Positions 24,400 through 36,212 of a stretch of DNA of 64,000 nucleotides are shown here, in pieces (position 1 is the stretch's first letter; each line of letters begins with the position of its first letter). Both the position numbers and the translations under genes were made by a program. The notes under the pieces were generated by a model, which did no database searches, had not been told where the DNA came from, and was given only the letters and a program-made list of their open reading frames with translations. Location of the stretch: assembly GCA_964035775.1 (NCBI GenBank), contig OZ038312.1, positions 19,865,545-19,929,544 of the forward strand, given 5' to 3'. This DNA comes from Osedax frankpressi. Taxonomy: Eukaryota; Annelida; Polychaeta; Sabellida; Siboglinidae.

Positions 24400-24579
24400 T
24401 GTTATATAATAATATCAGTGGTATGACTAGTCTTTATCCACACTATCAAGTCGTTGGAGGAAATGCTGTTTATCCGAACCTAGTTTTCGAACAGTCTGTG
24501 AATGAAATTAACATTCAATACAATTTAATTTGGGTATTCAATTCTTCACTGATTTTAAAATTAAGATAAATGGATAGAT
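24400..24579 (+). CDS. Small open frame or first exon, unknown product
   Basis: ATG-initiated frame of 59 codons beginning MLYNNISGMTSLYPHYQVV, continuing GGNAVYPNLVFEQSV; from about residue 40 on the composition falls back to AT-rich background, suggesting a coding first exon with a donor near TCT|GTGAAT. The minus strand of the same segment has a competing exon reading (see 24427-24495), and only one of the two is likely to be real. Confidence 0.22.
24427..24495 (-). CDS. Candidate terminal exon, antisense alternative
   Basis: On the minus strand AATTTCATTCACAG is a good acceptor, followed in phase 0 by TVRKLGSDKQHFLQRLDSVD, KD and TAG. It lies downstream (about 7.3 kb) of the death-domain exons on the same strand and could be the last exon of that gene, but nothing in between links them. 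Overlaps the plus-strand alternative at 24400. Confidence 0.25.
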   Translation of the reverse strand, partial: TVRKLGSDKQHFLQRLDSVDKD

Positions 24580-25795
24580 ATCGAGAAAGTAAGATTTAAT
24601 GTTTGTTAATTAATGGATGCTATGAGTGATGGTTAAATGAGAACTTGATGAATAGTTAATTATGCTAGTAATTGTAAAATTGAACATTTTACATCAACAA
24701 ATTTTGTATCATCTTAATAGCATGAGTTAGTGCCATTAGTGGTAACTATAATTGAGATACAAACTTTTCTTTATTTATTTAAAGTTAATGTTATTTTATT
24801 TAAAGTAATAGATAATCAATTCAACAAAATAGAAAAGCTCACTAAAACAATTTCATTTTAGGCATAAATTTAAGATTCTCACCGGATACAACGGAATCTA
24901 TAATTGGGACACATCTATAAAAAACTAATTATATATATCTACAAAATAAATAAAAACTAAATATATACATACAAAATTCATTATTCTAAATATTCATCAT
25001 TTAAATAAAGTGATGAGTTTCATATGAAAATAATAATAGACTTATTGAGAAATGATACATGTTTTAAAAAATGCCACTCGAAATGAATTACTTCTAGAAA
25101 AGTAATAAAAACCTTCTAACTACTGGAAATTCTAACATATCAATTAATATATTTAATGTACAATGTACAATGTACATAATTCCTGCAAATCTAAGGTAAC
25201 ATTGAATATTATCTTATCATTACTTACAACATTATAAATGGAACTAAATAATTCTCTAACCATACATGGAACTAAATAATTCTATAACTATAAGATTCTT
25301 AACGAAGCTGTTATAATTCTATTCAAAAACTACAATTTCTTTCTGTAATGATAATGATCTCATGATGCTGAGCAAATTATGTTTTTTACATATAAACAGT
25401 TATAATTATATTAATGAATACATCTAATAGGAATATGGAAATCATAGATGGCTAATATACTATGATCATATTGCAATACACATTCTAATTAAAGTTTAGA
25501 TATTGAATTATTTAAATGAATTCAATATCTAGACATTTAAAATCATATAATAGATTGGAATAGTTGCAATATCTCTCAACTATATTCTGATACCACCAAT
25601 ATCAGTGTTCGGAAGATCACCATGATTTATTGCAATACAGGAATAGGCAAATAACTATAAACACCTAAAATCTATCCATTGTACTTGATATAATATAATT
25701 AATATTATAATATATATCTTACAATTAACAAGGGTAACTTTACAATTCATGTAGCAATAATAAAAATAAGTACATTCTACTATAGTATCATATAG
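24580..25795. other. AT-rich intergenic sequence
   Basis: No exon seen. A short TGTACAATGTACAATGTACA cluster near 25160 is an isolated miniature of the palindromic array at 39.0-39.6 kb. Confidence 0.5.
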
Positions 25796-28137
25796 CTAAG
25801 ATATAGCTAAGATATCATATAGCTAAGATATAGCTAAGATATCATATAGCTAAGATATAGCTAATATATCATATAGCTAAGATATAGCTAAGATATCATA
25901 TAGCTAAGATATCATATAGCTAAGATATCATATAGCTAAGATATCATATAGCTAAGATATCATATAGCTAAGATATCATATAGCTAAGATATCATATAGC
26001 TAAGATATCATATAGCTAAGATATCATATAGCTAAGATATAGCTAAGATATCATATAGCTAAGATATAGCTAAGATATCATATAGCTAAGATATCATATA
26101 GCTAAGATATCATATAGCTAAGATATCATATAGCTAAGATATCATATAGCTAAGATATCATATAGCTAAGATATCATATAGCTAAGATATCATATAGCTA
26201 ATATATCATATAGCTAAGATATAGCTAAGATATCATATAGCTAAGATATAGCTAAGATATCATATAGCTAAGATATAGCTAAGATATCATATAGCTAAGA
26301 TATCATATAGCTAAGATATCATATAGCTAAGATATAGCTAAGATATCATATAGCTAAGATATCATATAGCTAAGATATCATATAGCTAAGATATCATATA
26401 GCTAAGATATCATATAGCTAAGATATCATATAGCTAAGATATCATATAGCTAAGATATCATATAGCTAAGATATCATATAGCTAAGATATCATATAGCTA
26501 AGATATCATATAGCTAAGATATCATATAGCTAAGATATCATATAGCTAAGATATCATATAGCTAAGATATAGCTAAGATATCATATAGCTAAGATATAGC
26601 TAAGATATCATATAGCTAAGATATAGCTAAGATATCATATAGCTAAGATATAGCTAAGATATCATATAGCTAAGATATCATATAGCTAAGATATCATATA
26701 GCTAAGATATCATATAGCTAAGATATCATATAGCTAAGATATAGCTAAGATATCATATAGCTAAGATATAGCTAAGATATCATATAGCTAAGATATAGCT
26801 AAGATATCATATAGCTAAGATATCATATAGCTAAGATATAGCTAAGATATCATATAGCTAAGATATCATATAGCTAAGATATCATATAGCTAAGATATCA
26901 TATAGCTAAGATATCATATAGCTAAGATATCATATAGCTAAGATATAGCTAAGATATCATATAGCTAAGATATAGCTAAGATATCATATAGCTAAGATAT
27001 CATATAGCTAAGATATAGCTAAGATATCATATAGCTAAGCTATAGCTAAGATATCATATAGCTAAGATATAGCTAAGATATCATATAGCTAAGATATCAT
27101 ATAGCTAAGATATCATATAGCTAAGATATAGCTAAGATATAGCTAAGATATCATATAGCTAAGATATAGCTAAGATATCATATAGCTAAGATATAGCTAA
27201 GATATCATATAGCTAAGATATAGCTAAGATATCATATAGCTAAGATATCATATAGCTAAGATATCATATAGCTAAGATATAGCTAATATATCATATAGCT
27301 AAGATATAGCTAAGATATCATATAGCTAAGATATAGCTAAGATATCATATAGCTAAGATATAGCTAAGATATCATATAGCTAAGATATCATATAGCTAAG
27401 ATATCATATAGCTAAGATATCATATAGCTAAGATATCATATAGCTAAGATATAGCTAAGATATCATATAGCTAAGATATCATATAGCTAAGATATCATAT
27501 AGCTAAGATATCATATAGCTAAGATATCATATAGCTAAGATATCATATAGCTAAGATATAGCTAAGATATCATATAGCTAAGATATAGCTAAGATATCAT
27601 ATAGCTAAGATATCATATAGCTAAGATATAGCTAAGATATCATATAGCTAAGATATCATATAGCTAAGATATCATATAGCTAAGATATAGCTAAGATATC
27701 ATATAGCTAAGATATCATATAGCTAAGATATCATATAGCTAAGATATAGCTAAGATATCATATAGCTAAGATATCATATAGCTAAGATATAGCTAAGATA
27801 TCATATAGCTAAGATATAGCTAAGATATCATATAGCTAAGATATAGCTAAGATATCATATAGCTAAGATATCATATAGCTAAGATATCATATAGCTAAGA
27901 TATCATATAGCTAAGATATAGCTAAGATATCATATAGCTAAGATATAGCTAAGATATCATATAGCTAAGATATAGCTAAGATATCATATAGCTAAGATAT
28001 CATATAGCTAAGATATCATATAGCTAAGATATAGCTAAGATATCATATAGCTAAGATATAGCTAAGATATCATATAGCTAAGATATAGCTAAGATATCAT
28101 ATAGCTAAGATATAACTAAGATATCATATAGCTAAGA
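25796..28137. repeat. 2.3-kb two-word satellite (16-bp and 11-bp units)
   Basis: Built from two words only: TATCATATAGCTAAGA (16 bp) and TATAGCTAAGA (11 bp), which is the first minus an internal 5-bp TATCA. The words alternate in irregular runs (for example long runs of the 16-mer at 25.9-26.0 and 26.4-26.5 kb, and strict 16-11 alternation at 27.1-27.3 kb), with few point variants. Each unit holds the palindrome TAGCTA. It is the largest single array with an AT-only-like composition in the window and lies outside any gene I can define. Confidence 0.97.
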
Positions 28138-31100
28138 TTATATTGTAGTTTATAATATTAAAGTTTAATAATTTACAATATTTACAAAATATGTTGTCGC
28201 TGGGGGGCCACTCTTTTCATTAGAGTTTATTTCAAGTAAGTATATTAATGTGTGCTATACCCATGATAATCTTTATTGATGCATGTTATTTACACCATTG
28301 TTACATTGATTATTATTAATACAGTCTCATATTATTATGTTTTAAAATAAATCCAGTCATTATATATATTTGTAAGTATTTTAAGACATAATAAATATCA
28401 AATAGGTAGTTATCTGATATTTTACTCAATATTATCTCTATTTTACTATTTTATTTTATATCAATGATATCTTTAATATATATAATTACTAACTAAAAAA
28501 TGTACTTATTATTTTAATCTAGTGTGTATCATAAAGTGGTTTAATAAATATCTTATTAATATCTTATTACAAGTCTTTACTTTTTATTAACTTAGTATTT
28601 TTATTTCTATTATAATTACAAAGAAATAATGATCAGTTAAATATAATTAAATTACTGTTTGAAAGGATTTTTTTTGAATGGATCAGGCTTTTTTTATTAC
28701 ATAGATTTCTAAATAAAAAAATATTTAACTTGTAAATATAATAAGTTTTTTAAATAAATATTGGGGTAACAAATTATATAATATTATTTTGAAAATGAAT
28801 GAAAACTATTCAGACCAGAATATGTAAAGAAAAATGCTTTAAAATCCGAGAAATCCTTGAATGACATATTTTATCAGTTACATTTAATGGATTAATTAAT
28901 AAATATTTTTTTGTAAAACTGCATTGTAATCTAATCAAAAGCTTATGTTATTTATTATGGGTATTAGTTTAATTATTAACTATATTAACTATATTTTTAT
29001 AATTATTAATAATAAATTAATTTATACGAGAAAATCATTTCTAAATTAATTAGTAGTGTAATTCATTTATTTTTAATATAATTAAACGATTATTCAGTAA
29101 ATAATTATATACATTAAGAATATTATATTATTTATTTAAACAGTAATTGAAACAGAGCAATATCAGAAGTATTAAATATGATTGTAAAAAATTATTATTT
29201 CCAAAAAAGCTCAGATCAAAAAAGTTTTTATATAAATTTTTGAAACATCAACAGTCTGAATCATTTTGTTTCCGCAACTACAAAGATATTGAATATAATG
29301 GATGTATAAAACACATAACTAATTGTAACTGCAAAAATGTCAACTGTAATAAATATTTGTTTTAAAAATGTATTTAATAAAATTAGAAAAAAATTAATTT
29401 TTTAATATTACAAAAGTATATATAATGGTTTTATAAATATTCAATATCTAATAAGTCATCTATGGTTTTTATATATATTATTTTTTAAGGTTTTAAGAAT
29501 GATTCATAAACAATGAATATATATTAAATAAGAATCCAAATCTGAACGTTTTTAGTATATTATGCAATATCAAATAACTATTTTTCTAACACAGGTATGT
29601 TACATGACTATTTATAGTTTATTTTATTCTATTTTATGGTATAATAAATATTAATTGAAAGAAAAATAATAAAATGTTTTTCATATCTTAAAATATCTTA
29701 TCTTTGAAACATTATTTTTTTAAAGGAGCTTAATTTGTACTGCCTCAAATAAGCAATATTTTACTAAAATTAGAGTTGAATTTTTCTAGTAATTTGTTTG
29801 AATTCTTCTATAGCTCTTAAATTATTCGTGCTAATTATAGGATAAACATAGTGACTTTGTTATTAAATATTACATAATCTTTGTTTAAAATTATTATACT
29901 TTATTTGCAATACAAGAAAATTAAATTAGAAATAAAAACATATCGAGAGTTTCTAGAGTCGTTGAATGCCATAATAAGATATTTTAAATGTTAATAATGA
30001 CATCATCGAAGCTAATATTATTTCGGTTTAAGATAGATTTTTAAGAGTGAAACTAAAATAATTTATATTAATTTAAATTGTGATAAATTAACGTAGTTTG
30101 ATTAATAATTCACCTTTCTTTTTTTCATTTTGGTTTGGTTCATTTAAACAAAACTATAACCAAAACTCAACTCAATTAGTAGTAAATAATTAGTAATATT
30201 TTGTAAAATAACATTTTAAACTGATAATATATTATTGGGCCTGGAAATAGATGACCTAACTTTAAAGTACAAAAATAATCATACCTTGAAAACAAATTTT
30301 GTTTTTTATTATCATTATTAAATAATATAAATATACTCTATTATTATTTGTAAATAATAAAATAATTCAAGCTAAATTAGATAATAATACATTGAATAAA
30401 AAAAATACATTGAATTTCTGAAATTCGAGTTAAATAATCTAAAATAATATTTTATTCTATCGCACACAGCACCTGCAAAATTACTATATTGCAGCAAACC
30501 CATACAGAAATTAGTTAAATATTGTATCAGTGCAGATAGATCATATCGAACAACATATATATTTGTATATCTATCTTTATTCAATCAATTTGTATTTAAA
30601 ATGAAATTAGATACTACTCTAAATATTTATAAAATTTATATTATAATAGAATTTTATTTTGTATTATAACGTTAATTATAATTATATATATGTGTATCCC
30701 AGATGTTAATAAAACATTTTACATATTATTCTATACATTTAACTGAGATTTTACAACAATTTATAGAGAATTTATACAACTATTATCCTATTGGAACATT
30801 AATTTGAAAAAGTGTATTCAATAGAACGAGGAACAGTCTTAAAAATTTGAAATATCATTTGGAATTATTTAGTTTGGAATTATCTCTCTATTTCTATCAA
30901 ATATATACTGTAATAAACTAAGTATATTATATAACTATTACATTAGATATGGGGTAAAAATTAAATATATATTTAATGTTAATTAATGATATTGTATACT
31001 ACTAAATTTTGTGAGTAAATACTAAATTGTTAGTGAAAATTTTAAATTAATTGCATTTAATGGATATTGGACGATCAAAATTATACTTTATAATCTATAT

Positions 31101-31803
31101 ATATGATGTAAAAGTGCTATAAAGAATTGAATACTTGGGCCAATTATGAATAATATAGAAATTGATAATTCAAGTATAATATATATTATTCAATATAAAA
31201 TATTAAAAGAATATACTTAAACAAATATACTAACAAATTTTTTTTTATCACATTTTATATTATTTTGATTTTGATTGATCAAGCCTGTTATGTAAGATGT
31301 CATTATATATAATTATGTAAGATGTCATTATATACAATTAGCAAAGAAGGAAGAATAAAATATATGATTAAAATAATTATAAAATGAAATTAATATACTT
31401 AGATTTAAATAGTTTCTAATAATAAATGATTTTATATATTCAATTTCTCAAAAACTAGTTTATATTTTCTCACAATTTGCCGCGTTTATATGTATATAAA
31501 AATATGTTTCAAATTGTGTTTTATATAATAATTTAGATAATTCAGAGTATAGAGAAATGATGATTTTTCAATATTTTTAATGAAATCACAAAATTAATTT
31601 TTTTAAATTTTATTATTATTTTATTATTAACTGTATACTATCTTTATAATTTGTTTTAAACACATAATATTAATACATAAACATTTAAAAATATGTATTC
31701 ACCAGATGTGAATGACTGTATTTTATTGTATTTATGAATAAATATCGTAGGCCCTAATCTATCTATAGTAATATTTAGTAACTAATTGTAGTACTATAGT
31801 AAC
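28138..31803. other. AT-rich desert
   Basis: Apart from a C-poor 72-codon frame at 29147 and a minus-strand open frame around 30372-30584, nothing coding stands out. If the death-domain protein upstream has a kinase or caspase-like domain, its exons should be here on the minus strand; I could not find them. Confidence 0.45.
29147..29365 (+). CDS. Lys/Cys-rich small open frame, doubtful
   Basis: 72 codons from ATG. The last third reads GCIKHITNCNCKNVNCNKY, whose Cys-x-Cys-Lys...Cys-x-Lys-x-Tyr spacing loosely resembles the first half of a tesmin/TSO1 CXC motif, but the second half is missing and the rest is AT-forced lysine, isoleucine and phenylalanine. Not recognised as a real gene; could be a decayed fragment. 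Confidence 0.12.
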   Translation: MKQSNIRSIKYDCKKLLFPKKLRSKKFLYKFLKHQQSESFCFRNYKDIEYNGCIKHITNCNCKNVNCNKYLF

Positions 31804-32204
31804 CCGTATCGGCGAGCAATTGTTGAATTTCGTGGCAATTGATTGCAAACAACCCAGACACCAGCTGGTCTAAGCTCATAGAACTATTATCCAGGTGACT
31901 AAATAAGTACGACGCCTTATCCACTCCCTCCTTTAGACTCCAAGCGATGGTTTCGCTGGCATCGATTTCCAAATTTGCAGCTAACAAAATAGTAACATTG
32001 TGTCCATGAAATAGATATAACAATCTAAAGTAAATCTAATATTAATTAAATAAAGTGAAATTTAAATTAAAAAAAAATAAATTACAATATTCATATACAG
32101 CAAATGCGACGTGTACCTAATTTAAACCAGCGTAAGTCAATGTTAAGCAAGGCAATTAGTTTATTCCTCGTGGACTGCGGCAAATTGTAGACACGTGTCA
32201 TCAT
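31804..32204 (-). CDS. Death-domain protein fragment (IRAK/Pelle or MALT1 type), 3' part not found
   Basis: Two minus-strand exons. Exon 1, 32204-32117: MMTRVYNLPQSTRNKLIALL then NIDLRWFKLG, directly preceded by an in-frame TAG, so either the ATG or a splice site lies there. Exon 2, 32024-31804: LLYLFHGHNVTILLAANLEI, then GVDKASYLFSHLD, SSMSLDQLVSGLF and HEIQQLLAD. The pattern (short helix with R..L..LL, W..L, then G..AS.LF..L with a late S+..L..L) matches death domains; the closest family patterns I can recall are IRAK4 (GKSPTSELLFDW...TVGDLVDLL) and MALT1 (MEHTEVLQLL). Such domains act in Toll/NF-kB signalling complexes. The phase of the two exons does not close directly, so a splice site or small exon is missing. 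The catalytic part is not visible. Confidence 0.5.
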
Positions 32205-33375
32205 CTAGTCCACCGTGAAACTAAAACATTGTAATTTACTTAAGTTTGGTTTATTTTAGAATATTTATATAACATATTAGACACAAATAATATACTTTAT
32301 TTTATTATTATTTGATTGGTTAGATTCAATTAATATTGCTTCAAAAAATAAAATAATAATTTCTAAATTCTATTATTAATTTTGATTTTGATAGTTATTT
32401 TTTGAATAGGTGAAGTTTTTTTTGTAACTAAATTGATTTTGTTTGGTACAGTTCAGATTTTTATTAAAATTAAAATAAAATTTATAAAATCTCATAAATT
32501 CATTTTATATTTAAAAGAAATATATATTTTATACTTAAATTGAAATAACAATAAATCATATAAGAAATGAATTTTTAAAATAGATCTGAAAAATTCTACA
32601 CTATTATTTAAGTGAAATAAATATAATATAACGAATACAAAATTATTATTTTTATTATTTAAAACACAGTTTATACTTATGAAATTACAATCATAAAATT
32701 AATACTAATTACTAAATATAATGCAAATTGGAATGTATGTGATTATTGTGGTCCCAGAAAGTGGATCGATTGTTAATTACTTTATAATTTATACACAACT
32801 CGATCACCAAGCTTCCCAAGAATTATTCTCTAATTAAAATACAATTTAAATATATTTTTTAATTATTAAATTATTATTTATCATTAAATTATGAAAATTT
32901 ATCATTTATATAACAAAATTAATATGTCATAGAAAGCCTTAGGAATATACATTTTATTCTACTACAATTTTAAATTAAATATTAAAATTGAAATTATATA
33001 TGTTATGTTAAACTTCGAGGATAAGTCAGTTAAATGGCGAGTTCAATATTCTCAATACCTTTTTAAGATCGATCTAGATTTAATTCTTTGAAATAAACAC
33101 TCCCACATTATAAAACAGTGATTATGTATTCCCATTTAAATATAATAACATTTTAATACTCTCAAATACAATTTAGAAGCTATGCAGCACTTTACACAGA
33201 ATCAAGATTATTTAAATAAAATGATGTATAATTATTTATAAAAAGTATCACGTTATATCAAATTATATAGTATAATATTTATTATATACTATATATATCT
33301 GTCTATGTACTGGTAGAATTTAGTAATATACAGTGAATGAAGCTATTAGACAATACCTCTCGGCAGTAACATTAC
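32205..33375. other. AT-rich sequence upstream of the death-domain exons
   Basis: No further exon or element recognised. Confidence 0.45.
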
Positions 33376-33441
33376 TATTATATTGCAGATATGACATAAG
33401 TCAAACTCGATATCCTCATCCTGATTTGTGCCAACAGTAAG
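33376..33441 (-). CDS. Candidate upstream exon of the death-domain gene
   Basis: Minus-strand open segment reading TVGTNQDEDIEFDLCHICN, with possible acceptors at CAATAG (33442) or ATCAG (33421) and a GTAATG donor after ICNII at 33376, phase 0. The acidic, Cys-containing peptide stands out from the AT-rich surroundings. The ATG-preceding TAG at 32205 would also be a phase-0 acceptor, so the two could be joined; this is inference only. Confidence 0.22.
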
Positions 33442-33514
33442 CTATTGATTAATCACCATTTTTATATAATTTGTATATTTTTCTAATCATAAAATAAAAT
33501 TATAAATTAATATC

Positions 33515-33781
33515 ATAGTATATACTATATATACTATATACTATATATACTATATATACTATATATACTATATATACTATATATACTATATATACTATAT
33601 ATGCTATATATACTATATATGCTATATATACTATATATACTATATATACTATATATACTATATATACTATATATACTATATATACTATATATACTATATA
33701 TACTATATATACTATATATACTATACATACTATATATACTATATATACTATATATACTATATATGCTATATATACTATAAA
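33515..33781. repeat. 9-bp (CTATATATA) array
   Basis: About 29 copies of CTATATATA with occasional GCTATATATA and CATA variants; the reverse complement is nearly the same sequence shifted, so the array can fold on itself. The long minus-strand IYSIYS/VYIVYI frames are repeat translations. Confidence 0.95.
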
Positions 33782-34045
33782 AGGAGGCAATTTTAATCAA
33801 TAATTTATAGATATAGCTATTTTTAAGATTTGTCATTAGATCAATTTCCATATGTTATCCAATTCTACATTTATATGATAATATCGATAGTGAGATTTAT
33901 AATACATTTTTATATATAAACTAAGTTGTAACTATAACACTTATATTACTATATCTATATATCAAGAAATATCCATGATCGCAATTTCTCATATAAATTA
34001 TAATACTCATTGCATGTAAGTTATATATTTGAATGTTGCATTTTC

Positions 34046-34160
34046 CCCATATTATTTTTCAATAGAAAAATAATATATGCATATTTGTCAAAAATATTAA
34101 CATTTGTTTATGATATTAAAATTACTATTATCATCTTTATGGAATATATTTTAAAATATC
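34046..34160. repeat. Degenerate copy of a hairpin-ended element
   Basis: Shares with 34624-34735 the order CCCCATATTATTTTTC, GAAAAATAATAT, a TTTGTTTA stretch and (T)TATCAT-TTATGGnATATAT...AAATATCT. Here the spacer between the two hairpin arms is shorter (AATA) and the second arm is altered at its end. It may be a short non-autonomous element or a local duplication. Confidence 0.5.
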
Positions 34161-34623
34161 TACTGATACTAATAACACATAATTATATAGATTCTTAATA
34201 TATATTCCCATTTAATTATCAATATTATTAGTGATTTATATATAAAACTGATAATTTATTTGAACCCTAAGTGTAAATAATATATAAATTATTGTATTAT
34301 TATATTTTGATACTATTAACCTAAGCCTATTAATTAAGTAAATGTTGACTTTTTATTGTTCATATATGGCTGATTATAAATATAGGTAAATTATATTATA
34401 AATTATATATTTACTTTTAACTAGTATGTATTTATTATTTCTATTTAAATAATATATATTATTATTATTATATGCAAAATACCGATATATGCGAATGTTA
34501 ATATAAATAAAAATACGTTTCATGGATTGGATTGAAATCAGCCGATAGATCTGCTAAAATCGTGGCGAGCGCCGTGGACTTTGTTGCCATGAAACATATT
34601 AATATCGTAAACAATTATGAATT

Positions 34624-34735
34624 TCCCCATATTATTTTTCTATATAATATCATTGCTGAAAAATAATATGGGAAAAATGCTAATTTGTTTACAATTTGTT
34701 ATACTATCATTATGGTATATATTTGGAAATATCTG
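34624..34735. repeat. Hairpin-ended element copy with 15-bp perfect arms
   Basis: CCCATATTATTTTTC and its exact complement GAAAAATAATATGGG flank a 17-nt loop near 34626-34672, followed by a tail shared with the copy at 34046. The ~570-bp spacing and shared tail argue for two copies of one sequence. No target-site duplication could be defined by eye. Confidence 0.55.
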
Positions 34736-36133
34736 CTTACAACAAATAAAAGCTATATTGAGATCAATTCAATATCTATAAAATTTAAATTAACCATATA
34801 TAATCTAGACATAAAAAGTATAAAAATTAAATAACTATATTTAATATATATACTATAATACGTGTACATAATATATGTATATATATGTATATATATATAT
34901 ATATATGTGTGCATAGAATAATATATAAACAAGACTAAAATTTTAATATCATTTAAATACACAATTAATCTGATGGATATACTTACATATATGTCTATAA
35001 AGAATTTGAAAATAAAATGTAATCATTTGCATTGATATTAGATACAATGTTTCATCCATAGAGATACAAAGTATATATAATCTTTGACCTATGTATAAGT
35101 CTATGCATTCAGAATGTTAATATAATGTTTTAAAAATGTATATTATATTTAATAGTTAGTTATTCACTGATTCACTCTTACCCAAGAAACCATCCAGGTC
35201 TTATAGCTTTTTTGTTATATATTATAATTATATTTTATTTAAAATAATTATATACGAATTTGTAATAGTCACACATTATATCAGGCATATTATATTATTA
35301 CTAAAATATGTATAGCGAATATGAAATAATTGTAATATAAAACAATTAAATGTTCCTACTTATATTTAAGTGAATACTATTGATCTCAATAACTAATAAA
35401 CGTCGTAATTGATTAATATATGAATCATCATTTAGTCCTTTTTTCTAAACATTATGCTATTTCAAAAAGTATCCTACCGATTAAATATATATGACTCATA
35501 TTACCATCTACCCAATATTATATAATTTTTAATTTAGTTACTAATATTGACTTCTACTGTGGCATAATAACTACAATTTAAAATAACATAGATAAATCGA
35601 GAACTCAAGAAATTAGTATAATATTAAAAAATATAGTAAATTATATGTTTAGTAGTATACATTTTTATTTATTTGTATTATATATGAAATTTTATAATTC
35701 TATTACTATTATTTTTATATTCATATTATATATATATATATATATATATATAGTTTAATTTTTTTAAATAAGTCACCTAATTGTAAGTTAAAGTTTATTA
35801 ACATACTTTGATTACTCATTATTGCAGTTTTGTAAATTAAAGTATCATCGAACAGAGGTTCTATAAATTACATGTAATATATTTTTAAAATAAAATATAA
35901 ATTCTTTATAGCTTAAATATATGCATATTTATATTATTTCTATTTGTATCACGCATGAATGATTTGGATTGAATATTATTTGTCGATCTTCGATCCAATG
36001 ATAATTCAAAATACATAACTACACGATTGTATACTCATGTTATAACTATTATATTTATTAAATATATATTTATATATAATATTGAATTAATACAATAAGC
36101 ATACTAGTTAACTACAATATACAATGTATATTG

Positions 36134-36164
<31 letters not shown>

Positions 36165-36165
36165 C

Positions 36166-36212
<47 letters not shown>

